34,480 nt of DNA from JAIYDJ01 sp031400505 (GCA_031400505.1 JANNPZ010000075.1:1-34480); one strand, 5' to 3'; positions 7,876-16,211 are shown, counted from the stretch's first letter. Program-made: numbers and translations. Notes: generated from the letters alone by a model not told the origin.

Positions 7876-9057
7876 ATGACAAATGCCCCGATCACCCAAG
7901 ACGTCCTGACCCTGCCGCGCAAGTTGCCGGAGGGTGGCTTGCCCAACCTTGTCGGCATGACCCGCGATCAGATGCGCGACGCTTTGATTGCTGCCGGGAC
8001 GCCGGAAAAGCAGGCCAAGATGCGGGTTGGACAGGTTTGGCAGTGGGTCTACCATTGGGGCATCCGCGAGTTTGCCCAGATGACCAATCTGGCAAAGGAT
8101 TATCGCGCCCTGCTGGCCGCGCATTTCACGATCGAGTTGCCGCAAGTGGTGACGCGGCAGATCTCGGCTGACGGAACCCGCAAGTACCTGGTGCGCATCG
8201 CAGGCGGGCACGAGGTCGAGGTGGTCTACATCCCCGAGGAAGATCGCGGAACGCTGTGCATCTCAAGCCAGGTCGGCTGCACGTTGACCTGTTCGTTCTG
8301 CCATACCGGCACGCAGAAACTGGTGCGCAATCTGACAGCGGCCGAAATTGTCGGGCAAGTCATGCTGGCGCGTGACGATCTGGGCGAATGGCCGGTACAG
8401 GGCGCGCCCAAGGACGAGACGCGGCTGGTCAGCAACATCGTTCTGATGGGCATGGGGGAACCCCTCTACAATTTCGAGAACGTCCGCGATGCGATGAAGA
8501 TCGTGATGGATGGCGAGGGGATCGCCCTTGGCCGCCGACGGATCACCCTGTCCACCTCGGGCGTGGTGCCGGAAATTGCCAGAACGGCGACAGAGATCGG
8601 GTGCCTGCTGGCCGTGTCGTTTCACGCGACCACGGACGAGGTGCGCGATCAACTGGTGCCGATCAACAAACGCTGGAACATCGCCACGCTTCTGGATGCG
8701 CTGCGCGACTATCCCGGTCTGTCGAATTCCGAACGGATCACCTTTGAATACGTGATGCTGCAAGGCGTGAACGACAGCAAGGAAGATGCCTACCGGCTGG
8801 TTGATCTGCTGCGCGGCATCCCGGCCAAAGTCAACCTGATCCCGTTCAACGAATGGCCCGGCGCGCCCTACAAACGGTCGTCGGGCAACCGCATCCACGC
8901 CTTCGCCGACATTATCCACAATGCGGGCTACGCGTCGCCGATCCGCACCCCGCGCGGCGAAGACATCATGGCGGCCTGCGGGCAGTTGAAGTCGGCGACC
9001 GAGCGGGGGCACAAATCCAGGGCGCAGATCGCCGCCGAGGCCGGGCAGACCGGCTGA
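7876..9057 (+). CDS. rlmN: dual-specificity rRNA/tRNA adenine-C2 methyltransferase RlmN
   Basis: This 393-residue radical-SAM enzyme methylates C2 of A2503 in 23S rRNA and of A37 in some tRNAs. The iron-sulfur cluster motif CTLTCSFC provides Cys135, Cys139 and Cys142. The two mechanistic cysteines are present as Cys128 and Cys368 (in IMAACGQL). The LMGMGEPLYNF and STSGVVPEI segments and the PFNEWPG block are all typical. Length is normal. It follows ialB on the same strand. Confidence 0.97.
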   Translation: MTNAPITQDVLTLPRKLPEGGLPNLVGMTRDQMRDALIAAGTPEKQAKMRVGQVWQWVYHWGIREFAQMTNLAKDYRALLAAHFTIELPQVVTRQISADGTRKYLVRIAGGHEVEVVYIPEEDRGTLCISSQVGCTLTCSFCHTGTQKLVRNLTAAEIVGQVMLARDDLGEWPVQGAPKDETRLVSNIVLMGMGEPLYNFENVRDAMKIVMDGEGIALGRRRITLSTSGVVPEIARTATEIGCLLAVSFHATTDEVRDQLVPINKRWNIATLLDALRDYPGLSNSERITFEYVMLQGVNDSKEDAYRLVDLLRGIPAKVNLIPFNEWPGAPYKRSSGNRIHAFADIIHNAGYASPIRTPRGEDIMAACGQLKSATERGHKSRAQIAAEAGQTG

Positions 9058-9084
9058 CGCAGCGCTTACGTTTTCGGAAGATAT

Positions 9085-9096
9085 GTGCATATACAT
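9085..9096. promoter_or_regulatory. candidate MarR operator upstream of marR
   Basis: GTGCATATACAT lies directly before the marR start and is an imperfect palindrome (outer TGT/ACA arms). It matches the perfect palindrome at 9528-9539 in 9 of 12 positions. A pair like this before a MarR gene and before the next gene suggests self-regulation plus control of the neighbour. This is inferred from sequence only. Confidence 0.4.
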
Positions 9097-9100
9097 CCAT

Positions 9101-9511
9101 ATGGACTTCGACCATCCCCTGAACTGCATGACCTTCAACGTCCAGCGCGCGGCGCGCAGTCTGGTGCGCGATATCGAAGCGGCGTTCAAGGACACCGGCC
9201 TGACTGCACCGCAGTTCAGCACGTTGGCTTTGCTGTCCGGCTTTGGCAGCCAGACCGTCGGCCAACTGGCCGATCGGCTGGGCACTGAACGGACGACCCT
9301 GACGCGCAATCTGGCGGTTCTGGCGCAGAAGGGCTGGATCGCCCCGGTTTCCAGCCCCGATGCCCGCCTGCATGCCTATGACATCACCGAGGAAGGCCGC
9401 GCGCAATTGCGCGCCGCGATGCCGGCATGGCGGGCTTTCCAACAAGACCTTGTGGCGCGGCTGGGGGCAGAGCCTTCTGCCGCTTTGCTGACCCTGTTAC
9501 GCAGCCTATGA
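9101..9511 (+). CDS. MarR-family transcriptional regulator
   Basis: This 136-residue DNA-binding protein has the MarR winged-helix order: dimerisation helix (residues 5-30), LTAPQFSTLALL, the recognition helix region QLADRLGTERTTLTRNLAVLAQKGWI, a wing (SSPDARLHAYDITEEGRAQL) and a C-terminal helix. MarR dimers bind short palindromes and release them on binding a small ligand or on oxidation. The ATG at 9083 is in frame, but its Shine-Dalgarno-like GGAAG is only 2 bases away; 9101 gives the better N-terminus but lacks a clear site, so the start is uncertain. The gene is followed by the membrane protein gene that carries a similar palindrome upstream. Confidence 0.88.
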   Translation: MDFDHPLNCMTFNVQRAARSLVRDIEAAFKDTGLTAPQFSTLALLSGFGSQTVGQLADRLGTERTTLTRNLAVLAQKGWIAPVSSPDARLHAYDITEEGRAQLRAAMPAWRAFQQDLVARLGAEPSAALLTLLRSL

Positions 9512-9527
9512 TTTCTTTGGCCTAAAC

Positions 9528-9539
9528 GTGTAGATACAC
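9528..9539. promoter_or_regulatory. candidate MarR operator upstream of the membrane protein gene
   Basis: GTGTAGATACAC is a perfect palindrome (GTGTA/TACAC, 2-base centre) between marR and the membrane protein gene, 17 bases before the ATG and just ahead of its AAGGAG ribosome site. Its size and position fit an operator for the adjacent MarR protein. Confidence 0.5.
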
Positions 9540-9556
9540 TCAAAAAGGAGAGAACC

Positions 9557-10210
9557 ATGATCCCCCCAATCCCTTCCCGTCCAAACAACGCGCTTGCTTT
9601 GGGCATTATCGCCCTGTGGGGCGCAGCGATCTTCGGCATCGCGTTGAATGACGGCTTTGTGCAAGACGCGGCCAACCCGCCCTTCAGACTGGCTGCGGCC
9701 TTCTTGACCCCTGTTTTGCTGTTCGCGTTCGCCTACGGGCTGCTGCCCAGAGTGCGGGCTTGGGTAGCGGCGCAGGATATGGCCTTTCTGGTCGGCCTGC
9801 AGACCTGGCGCGTGTTGGGAATGGTGTTTCTGTTCCTCTTGGGGCTGGGGCTGCTGCCCGCGACATTTGCCATTCCTGCCGGGGTCGGCGATGTCGTCGT
9901 CGGCGTTTTCGCGCTGTTCGCGCTGACCGCGCTCATGCGTCAAACGGCAGGGTGGGAAAACAAGGTGCGCTGGCTGGTGGTGTTGGGCGTGCTCGACTTT
10001 GTGGTGGCCTTCGCCACGGCCACCCTGTCGGGCGAAGGTCGCCCCCTGCGGCTGGAAGGCGCGCACCTGCCGATCGTGATGCAAAGCCTGCCGATGGTGC
10101 TGATCCCGGCCTTTGCTGTGCCCTTGTTCATGATCGCCCATCTGATGGTCTGGATGAAACTGCCAAGCCTGACCCGCAGCGCGCAACCCCACGCCCACAG
10201 CGAGGCGTAA
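9557..10210 (+). CDS. integral membrane protein, function unknown
   Basis: This encodes 217 residues with about six hydrophobic segments, at roughly 12-30, 43-63, 75-97, 99-125, 128-150 and 165-195. I do not recognise the family. Charged residues are few and no catalytic motif stands out; the C-terminus ends in a short His/Ser-rich tail. A strong AAGGAG precedes the ATG. The palindrome 17 bases upstream and the adjacent marR gene suggest it is the regulator's main target, perhaps induced by a membrane-active or toxic compound, but that is inference. Confidence 0.8.
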   Translation: MIPPIPSRPNNALALGIIALWGAAIFGIALNDGFVQDAANPPFRLAAAFLTPVLLFAFAYGLLPRVRAWVAAQDMAFLVGLQTWRVLGMVFLFLLGLGLLPATFAIPAGVGDVVVGVFALFALTALMRQTAGWENKVRWLVVLGVLDFVVAFATATLSGEGRPLRLEGAHLPIVMQSLPMVLIPAFAVPLFMIAHLMVWMKLPSLTRSAQPHAHSEA

Positions 10211-10217
10211 AGCTGCA

Positions 10218-10243
10218 AGGGCCGGTCGCGCTTGACCGGCCCT
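10218..10243 (+). terminator. hairpin after the membrane protein gene
   Basis: AGGGCCGGTC and GACCGGCCCT form a perfect 10-bp stem with loop GCGCTT, 7 bases after the stop codon. There is no T-run, so it is either a weak intrinsic terminator or an RNA-stabilising structure. It separates the MarR unit from the YcaQ-like gene. Confidence 0.6.
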
Positions 10244-10265
10244 CGCCACATGATACCCCTGAGGC

Positions 10266-11474
10266 ATGACCCTGCCCGTCCTTCCCAACCTTGCCGCCCG
10301 TCGCTTGTTCCTGCACCGCCACGCCTTGGCCGAACCGCCAACCGGCCCCGCCACCGGACAGCATCTGTCCGACCTGATCACCCGCATCGGGTTCGTGCAG
10401 GTGGACAGCATCAACACCGTCCAACGTGCGCATCACATGATCCTGTGGTCTCGCCGCCAGTCCTATCGGCCAGCGGCGCTGAAATCCCTGCTGGAAACCG
10501 ACCGCGCGCTGTTCGAACACTGGACGCATGACGCCTCGATCCTGCCAATGCGGCTGTTCCCGCACTGGCACCACCGCTTTGCCCGCGACACCATCCGGCT
10601 GGAAGCGAACTGGCAAGGCTGGTTCCGCGACGGCTATACCCAGCAGTTCGACACGATCCTGCGCCGGATTGCGGATCACGGGCCGGTCACCACCAGCGAT
10701 GTCGGGCAGGGCGAAACCCGCGGCAAGGGCGGCTGGTGGGACTGGCATCCGTCGAAAACAGCCCTCGAATGGCTGTGGCGCACCGGGCAGTTGTCGATCA
10801 CCCGGCGCGAGGGGTTCCAGAAGGTCTATGACCTGACCGAACGGGTAATCCCCGACGCCCACCGCGCCCCCGCGCCCGATCCGCAGCAGATGATCGACTG
10901 GGCCTGCGCATCCGCACTTGACCATCTCGGCTTTGCCACCCCCGGCGAGATGGCCGCTTACTGGAAGGCCGTCACGCCAATTGAGGCGCGCGACTGGTGC
11001 AAGGCGGCGCTAGCGACCGGCGACGTCCTTGAACTCGACATCGAGGGTGCGGATGGTCAGACCCGCCGCAGCCTTGCCCGCCCCGATGTGTTCGAAATGG
11101 CCGCCAACGCCCCCGAGCCATCCCCCCGCCTGCGCATCCTGTCGCCCTTTGACCCCGCCCTGCGCGACCGCACCCGCGCCGAGTTCCTGTTCGGCTTTTA
11201 CTACCGGATCGAGGTTTTCGTCCCCGAACCCAAACGCACCTACGGCTACTACGTGTTCCCGGTGCTCGAAGGCGCGCGGCTGATCGCCCGGATCGACGTC
11301 AAGGCGCACCGCGATGACGCCGCGCTGCGGGTGCGCGCCGTCTGGCCCGAACGTGGCGTGACGTTTGGGGCGCAAAGGATGCAAAGGCTGGAGGCCGAGT
11401 TGACCCGCCTTGCCCGGTTCGCGGACTGCGACCGGGTGGACTGGCACAACGATTGGCTGCGCACGCCGGTTTGA
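10266..11474 (+). CDS. YcaQ-family winged-helix DNA glycosylase
   Basis: This 402-residue protein matches the YcaQ/AlkX family (winged-helix domain HTH_42), whose E. coli member unhooks interstrand DNA crosslinks. Landmarks are GFVQVDSINTVQRAHHMILWSR near residues 38-60, the FEHWTHDASILPM block, GWWDWHPSKTALEWLWRTGQL with its winged-helix character and the closing FDPALRDR and YYVFPVLEGARL segments. The characteristic QxD-type motif is visible as QVDS. Length is normal. It stands alone, preceded by a hairpin and followed 50 bases later by the aminotransferase gene. Confidence 0.88.
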   Translation: MTLPVLPNLAARRLFLHRHALAEPPTGPATGQHLSDLITRIGFVQVDSINTVQRAHHMILWSRRQSYRPAALKSLLETDRALFEHWTHDASILPMRLFPHWHHRFARDTIRLEANWQGWFRDGYTQQFDTILRRIADHGPVTTSDVGQGETRGKGGWWDWHPSKTALEWLWRTGQLSITRREGFQKVYDLTERVIPDAHRAPAPDPQQMIDWACASALDHLGFATPGEMAAYWKAVTPIEARDWCKAALATGDVLELDIEGADGQTRRSLARPDVFEMAANAPEPSPRLRILSPFDPALRDRTRAEFLFGFYYRIEVFVPEPKRTYGYYVFPVLEGARLIARIDVKAHRDDAALRVRAVWPERGVTFGAQRMQRLEAELTRLARFADCDRVDWHNDWLRTPV

Positions 11475-11524
11475 CAGGCCGACCCCGCACCCGCATCCTG
11501 CGACAAATTCCGTGAAGGCCCGCG

Positions 11525-12862
11525 ATGACCCAAACTGCCGACAACATATCGACCACCACAGACCTGCCCAAAGTCGTGCGGGGCAACGGCAGCTATCTTT
11601 ATGACGCGACCGGCAAGCAATACATCGACGGATCGGGCGGCCCGGCCGTCTATTGCCTTGGCCACGCCAACGCCGAGGTCAACGCCGCCGTAAGCGCCCA
11701 GATGGACCGCATCGCGCATGGCTATCGCTACAACTTCACGACCGACGCGCTGGAAGAACTGACAGATATTCTGCGCGACCGTCTGGGCGGCACCCTGCGC
11801 GAGATGGTCTTTGTCAGCAGTGGGTCCGAAGCCGTCGAAAGCTGTCTCAAGATCGCGCTGCAATACCAGACCGCAATCGGCCGCAAATCCCGCCGCCGCT
11901 TCATTTCGCGTCAGCGATCCTGGCATGGCAACACGCTCGGCGCGCTTGGCGTGTCGGACTTTGCCGAACGCACCGCCGCCTTTGAAGGCGCGTTCATCCC
12001 GTCGATCAAGGTCTCGGCCGCCAACACCTATCGCCCGATCCCCGGGGCCACGTCCGACACCGCCGGGGCCGCCTGCGCCGCCGAGCTGGAGGCCGCGATC
12101 CTGCACCACGGCGCCGACACCATCTCCGCCTTCATCTTTGAACCCGTCGTAGGGGCCGCAGGCGGCTGCGTGCCTGCCCCCGAGGGTTACGCCCGCGCCG
12201 TCCGCGACATCTGCACCCACCACGGCATCCTGATGATCGCTGACGAGGTGATGTGCGGCGCCGCCCGCTGTGGCCCGTGGCGCGCGTTGGAGCGCGACGG
12301 CGTGGAACCCGACATCATGGCCATCGCCAAGGGTCTGGCGGGCGGGTATCAGCCGCTTGGGGCTGCGATCTGCACAACAAAGGTCTATCAGGCTCTGCAC
12401 GCCGCCCATGGCGCATTCCAGACCGGCCATACGTTTACCGGCCACACCGCCGCCTGCGCCGCTGGCGCCGCAGTGCAGAAAATCGTTGCACGTGATGCGT
12501 TGGTGCAGCGGGTCATGGCCAATGAGCCGCGCCTCAAGGGCTGGCTCGCGGATGCGCTTGGCGATGTCAGCGCCATCGGCGACATTCGCGGGCGCGGTCA
12601 CTTTATTGCCCTGGAACTGGTGGCCGATCGTGAAACCAAGGCCCCCTTCGACCCCAGCCTGCGTCTATTCATGAAAATCCGCGCGGCAGGCATGGAAAAC
12701 GGCCTGATATGCTATCCGGTCGGCGGCAATGTGGATGGGGTAAGCGGCGATATCGTCATCCTTGCACCGCCCTACACCGCAAGCGATGCAGAACTGCAAG
12801 AAATCGTAGAAAAGACGGCGCTGTCGATCCGGCAGGTTCTTGCCAACGAAGGATTGGGATAG
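11525..12862 (+). CDS. class III PLP-dependent aminotransferase
   Basis: This 445-residue enzyme transfers amino groups using pyridoxal phosphate. The cofactor lysine is Lys269 in AIAKGLAGGYQPLGA, and Asp240 in MIADEV binds the pyridine nitrogen. SSGSEAVESCLKIALQY and RSWHGNTLGAL are the phosphate-binding and substrate-gate blocks, and GHTFTGHTAACAAG is the second-subunit phosphate site. The subfamily resembles the omega-aminotransferases annotated as aspartate aminotransferase family protein. The substrate cannot be read from sequence and the neighbours are not informative. Confidence 0.9.
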   Translation: MTQTADNISTTTDLPKVVRGNGSYLYDATGKQYIDGSGGPAVYCLGHANAEVNAAVSAQMDRIAHGYRYNFTTDALEELTDILRDRLGGTLREMVFVSSGSEAVESCLKIALQYQTAIGRKSRRRFISRQRSWHGNTLGALGVSDFAERTAAFEGAFIPSIKVSAANTYRPIPGATSDTAGAACAAELEAAILHHGADTISAFIFEPVVGAAGGCVPAPEGYARAVRDICTHHGILMIADEVMCGAARCGPWRALERDGVEPDIMAIAKGLAGGYQPLGAAICTTKVYQALHAAHGAFQTGHTFTGHTAACAAGAAVQKIVARDALVQRVMANEPRLKGWLADALGDVSAIGDIRGRGHFIALELVADRETKAPFDPSLRLFMKIRAAGMENGLICYPVGGNVDGVSGDIVILAPPYTASDAELQEIVEKTALSIRQVLANEGLG

Positions 12863-12934
12863 CTTTGCATCACGCAACCTTGAACCATCGCACTTTGGAC
12901 GAAGTGTATGCTGGAGTCCCACAGGAGATATAGA

Positions 12935-13399
12935 ATGTCACTCTTCACACGTTTTTCCGTCGTAGCCCTGATTGGCCTTTCGGCATTTTCCGCGCCCGCA
13001 TTTTCCGCAGGCAGCGAAGACACAAGTTCGCAATCCCCAGCCACCGTTGGCAGCTATGCCGATGCAAAAGACCTGATCTATCAGGCGAACTATTCAAAGG
13101 CGCGCGAGATTCTGAAAGGCATTACGGCCGCCGAGCCTGGCAATGCCGATGCCTGGAACCTTCTTGGTTTCTCTTCGCGCAAGATGGGCGACCTGAGGGC
13201 TGCATCCAAAGCCTATTCCAAGGCGCTTGACATCAACCCCGGCCATCTCGGGGCGCTGGAGTATCAAGGCGAGATGTTCATCCAGATGGGCGATGGCGAC
13301 AAAGCCAAGGCAAACCTCGTCAAACTGCAAGACCTTTGTGGTACCTGCGAAGAACAGCGTGATCTGCAAAAGGCGCTGGCCGCTGCCGGCATTTCCTGA
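12935..13399 (+). CDS. secreted TPR-repeat protein
   Basis: This encodes 154 residues. The N-terminus (MSLFTRFSVVALIGLSAFSAPAFSA) is a clear signal peptide, so the protein is likely periplasmic. Residues 42-132 form about two and a half tetratricopeptide repeats (for example DAWNLLGFSSRKMGDLRAASKAY then DINPGHLGALEYQGEMFIQMGD). A CGTC pair at 135-138 followed by a short helix recalls a conserved C-terminal end in Rhodobacteraceae TPR proteins. The ATG at 12935 follows AGGAGATATAGA; the frame is open upstream without a good start. It converges with asd through a bidirectional terminator. Confidence 0.88.
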   Translation: MSLFTRFSVVALIGLSAFSAPAFSAGSEDTSSQSPATVGSYADAKDLIYQANYSKAREILKGITAAEPGNADAWNLLGFSSRKMGDLRAASKAYSKALDINPGHLGALEYQGEMFIQMGDGDKAKANLVKLQDLCGTCEEQRDLQKALAAAGIS

Positions 13400-13437
13400 T
13401 CGCCATCCCGAACGGCAAGGCGGCATAGAAACCAAAA

Positions 13438-13462
13438 AACCCCGCCCGATGTAGGCGGGGTT
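13438..13462. terminator. bidirectional terminator between the TPR gene and asd
   Basis: AACCCCGCC and GGCGGGGTT form a 9-bp stem with a 7-base loop. On the minus strand it is followed by TTTTTTGG, making a good intrinsic terminator for asd. On the plus strand it follows the TPR gene by 38 bases without a long T-run. Confidence 0.85.
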
Positions 13463-13472
13463 GATCAGTCTG

Positions 13473-14495
13473 TCAGCCCTTCTTGAGGCAACGGCTGCCG
13501 AGCAGTTCGGCGATCTGAACCGCGTTCAGCGCCGCCCCTTTACGCAGATTGTCACTGACGCACCACAGGGAAATGCCGTTATCGACCGTGCTGTCCTGCC
13601 GGACGCGGCTGATGTAGGTCGCATAGTCGCCCACGCATTCGATCGGGGTGATGTAGCCACCGGGTTCACGTTTATCGATCACCATGATGCCGGGGGCCTC
13701 GCGCAGGATGTCGCGCGCCTCGTGTTCATCCAGGAACTCTTCGAACTCGATGTTGATCGATTCGGAATGGCCGACGAACACCGGCACACGCACGCAGGTC
13801 GCCACCACCTTGATGGATTTGTCGAGGATCTTCTTGGTCTCGGCGACCATCTTCCACTCTTCCTGCGTCGCACCGTCGTCCATGAAGTCGCCGATCTGCG
13901 GGATCACGTTGAACGCAATCTGCTTTTGAAACTTCTTGGGGGCCACTTCCTGACCCGGCACATAGATGCCCTTGGTCTGGCTCCACAGTTCGTCGATGCC
14001 TTCCTTGCCGGCCCCCGAGACGGACTGATAGGTGCTGACCACCACCCGCTTGATCTTCGCGCGGTCGTGCAGCGGCTTCAGCGCCACCACCATCTGCGCG
14101 GTGGAACAGTTCGGGTTGGCGATGATCATCTTGTTCTTGTAGTTCACGATCTCGTCGGCGTTCACTTCCGGCACGATCAGCGGGATCGCGGGGTCATAAC
14201 GGTAAAGCGACGAATTGTCGATCACCACACAGCCAGCCGCCGCGGCCCGGGGGGCGTAGATCTTGGTCGCCGCGGACCCCACGGCAAACAGCGCGATGTC
14301 CCAGCCGTGGAAATCGAAGGTGTCAAGATCGCGGGTCTTCAGGGTCTTGTCGCCAAAGCTGATCTCGGTGCCCAGCGATTTGCGGCTGGCCAGTGCGGCG
14401 ATCTCATCCACCGGAAATTCGCGCTCGGCGAGGATGTTCAGCATTTCGCGGCCCACGTTGCCCGTGGCCCCTGCGACGACGACCTTGTAACCCAT
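13473..14495 (-). CDS. asd: aspartate-semialdehyde dehydrogenase
   Basis: This 340-residue enzyme reduces aspartyl phosphate to aspartate semialdehyde with NADPH, the branch step to lysine/diaminopimelate, threonine and methionine. The NADP-binding GATGNVG is at residues 9-15 and the catalytic Cys130 is in NPNCST. VSTYQSVSGAGKEG and the GHSESIN block complete the active site. Length and start are standard, with AGGAG 8 bases before the ATG. It follows two glycosyltransferase genes on the same strand by 44 bases, so it may be read from their promoter, from its own, or both. Confidence 0.97.
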   Translation of the reverse strand: MGYKVVVAGATGNVGREMLNILAEREFPVDEIAALASRKSLGTEISFGDKTLKTRDLDTFDFHGWDIALFAVGSAATKIYAPRAAAAGCVVIDNSSLYRYDPAIPLIVPEVNADEIVNYKNKMIIANPNCSTAQMVVALKPLHDRAKIKRVVVSTYQSVSGAGKEGIDELWSQTKGIYVPGQEVAPKKFQKQIAFNVIPQIGDFMDDGATQEEWKMVAETKKILDKSIKVVATCVRVPVFVGHSESINIEFEEFLDEHEARDILREAPGIMVIDKREPGGYITPIECVGDYATYISRVRQDSTVDNGISLWCVSDNLRKGAALNAVQIAELLGSRCLKKG

Positions 14496-14503
14496 TGACG
14501 GCT

Positions 14504-14520
14504 CCTGTCAGAAAGACAGG
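14504..14520 (-). promoter_or_regulatory. small hairpin overlapping the asd ribosome site
   Basis: On the minus strand CCTGTC-TTTCT-GACAGG forms a 6-bp hairpin whose last AGG is the start of the AGGAG Shine-Dalgarno sequence for asd. It could weakly limit ribosome access. The stem is short, so the effect is uncertain. Confidence 0.35.
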
Positions 14521-14539
14521 TCCGCATAGCGCGCAGCCC

Positions 14540-15154
14540 CTAGGGACGCAAGGCAAAGCGGTTATCGCGCGCCATCAGAGCCTGCAGATAGGCCCGTTCG
14601 CCCGCGAAATCATGCGGCACCTGCGCCGCTGTCCTGCTGCCGGTCAGCGATTGGCTGGCAAAGAAGTCAAAGCCGTAAAGCGTGATCTGCGTGGCGGGGC
14701 TGCGTTCCAGCAGGTCGATCATCAGCAATCCGGTGGTAGGCGGCGCCCCCAAGGCCGCGCGCAACCGCGCAAACCCTTCGACCGGCGGCAAGGCAAATCC
14801 GTCCCGCTGCGCCACATGCCAGGGCAGCCGCTTGCGCGTGTGCGACATCCACAGGGTCATTGCGGGGTTCAGCGCGGTCAGCGCATCCGCCCCGATCCCC
14901 ACCGCCAGCGCCAGCACGTCGGTCCGTGTTCCGTGGCTGGCGGCCGCAGGCATCGGCGCGCGGTTGATCCGCGCCACCAGATCGGCCACGTCAATTTCGG
15001 CCCCATGCTGCCGCGCGCCCAGACTGCGCGCATTGCCCACCAACGCGACACGGCCCCGCAACCGCGCCAGAGCGTCCGGCAAGGCCAGACCCATCCCGGC
15101 CAACACCGCCTCGCGCCGCAGCGCACGCGCCAACAAGAACGAAACCCGGTTCAC
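14540..15154 (-). CDS. GT29-like (sialyltransferase-type) glycosyltransferase
   Basis: This 204-residue protein carries the motifs of family GT29 sialyltransferases. Sialylmotif L runs from residue 35 (RVALVGNARSL) through EID (53-55) to RINRAP (62-67). Sialylmotif S starts at Pro139 (PTTGLLMI) and ends in LYGF (159-162). The very-small motif HxxxxE is His181 to Glu186. GT29 enzymes use CMP-sugars, so CMP-Kdo or a CMP-nonulosonate is a plausible donor; the true substrate is unknown. The GTG start overlaps the stop of the upstream GT4 gene by 4 bases (GTGA), so the two are translationally coupled and likely work on the same glycan. At 204 residues it is much smaller than animal enzymes and has no membrane anchor. 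Confidence 0.75.
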   Translation of the reverse strand: MNRVSFLLARALRREAVLAGMGLALPDALARLRGRVALVGNARSLGARQHGAEIDVADLVARINRAPMPAAASHGTRTDVLALAVGIGADALTALNPAMTLWMSHTRKRLPWHVAQRDGFALPPVEGFARLRAALGAPPTTGLLMIDLLERSPATQITLYGFDFFASQSLTGSRTAAQVPHDFAGERAYLQALMARDNRFALRP

Positions 15155-16173
15155 GCGAGAAGCTGTCGATAGACAGCGCAGAGCGCGTCCGCCTCCGCCT
15201 CGATCCCGTGCCGCGCCACGACATGCGCCCGCGCCGCCGCTGCGCCCTCTGCCAGCCGCCCGGCATCGCCCACCCATTCCTGCACCGCCGCCGTCATCGC
15301 CGCCTGGTCCCCCGGGGCCACGATCTGCCCCACGCCCGGCCCGATCAGTTGCGCAAACGCCCCCACATCCGCCGCAACCACCGGCACGCCGCAGGCCATC
15401 GCCTCCAGCGGGGTCAGCCCGAACCCCTCCCACCGCTGGGGGGCCACATAAAGGTCAAGCACGCGGTACCAGTCCGCCATGCGGTCCACGGTCACCTCGG
15501 GCAGAAAAAGGATCCGCTCCTGCAGTTCCGCCGCCGCGACCTCGGCCCGCAAGCCGTCAAGAAACGCCCGGTTGCCTTCCGTCGCGCGCCCCATCACGAT
15601 GCCCGTCACTCCGGGCTGCGCCTCCACCACCCCGATCATCGCGCGCACAAAAAGGTCGGTCCCTTTCTGCGGCCGGATCCGGCCATAGCACCCCACCAGC
15701 ACGCCCTGGGGCAGCCCCAGCCGCGCCCGCAACGCCGCCCGATCTTGCGCAGGCGAAAACCCAACCGTATCGATCCCGTGCATGATCACCGTCGATGGCC
15801 GCTGCAGATACGCAGCCCCCCGGTCCGAGGTTGCCACCACCGCATCCATCCGCGCGATCAGCCAGCGGCTGTAGGCACTGTGTTTGCGCTGCGAGGCGGA
15901 TGTGAACAGCAACCGCAACTTGCGCCCGAAAAGGTACCGCAACACCAGCCCCGCCAGCATCTCGGTATTGCGCCGCGCATGCCAGACCCGCCAGCGGCTG
16001 CGCGACAGCAACGCCACCCGCCACAACGGCATGTGCGGCAGCCCGTCGGGCAACCCGGGGCCTGTTGTCACCACTGCCATCTGCCGCGCCTGGATCGGCA
16101 CCAGCCGCACCACGGTGGCGGTCACCCCCGACAAACGGCGCTTCAGATTGGGGGCGATCACATCAGGGTCCAT
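15151..16173 (-). CDS. lpcC: GT4 glycosyltransferase, LpcC-like
   Basis: This 340-residue cytoplasmic glycosyltransferase has the GT-B fold of family 4. The opening MDPDVIAPNLKRRLSGVTATV resembles LpcC, the rhizobial enzyme that adds mannose to Kdo in the lipopolysaccharide core. The donor-binding part has VGCYGRIRPQKGTDLFVRAM, RWEGFGLTPLEAMACGVPVVA (the EX7E-type motif) and a C-terminal VARHG helix. It lies between an MFS gene (38-base gap upstream) and the coupled GT29-like gene. The lipopolysaccharide core role is inferred from this similarity. Confidence 0.85.
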   Translation of the reverse strand: MDPDVIAPNLKRRLSGVTATVVRLVPIQARQMAVVTTGPGLPDGLPHMPLWRVALLSRSRWRVWHARRNTEMLAGLVLRYLFGRKLRLLFTSASQRKHSAYSRWLIARMDAVVATSDRGAAYLQRPSTVIMHGIDTVGFSPAQDRAALRARLGLPQGVLVGCYGRIRPQKGTDLFVRAMIGVVEAQPGVTGIVMGRATEGNRAFLDGLRAEVAAAELQERILFLPEVTVDRMADWYRVLDLYVAPQRWEGFGLTPLEAMACGVPVVAADVGAFAQLIGPGVGQIVAPGDQAAMTAAVQEWVGDAGRLAEGAAAARAHVVARHGIEAEADALCAVYRQLLA

Positions 16174-16211
16174 GCCGGTCTTCTACGCCACGGACCGCCC
16201 AACTAAAAGCC

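Noticed and set aside
13461..14498. 345-residue plus-strand frame opposite asd
   Set aside because: Antisense shadow of asd with no plausible protein features; asd has its catalytic residues and normal length.
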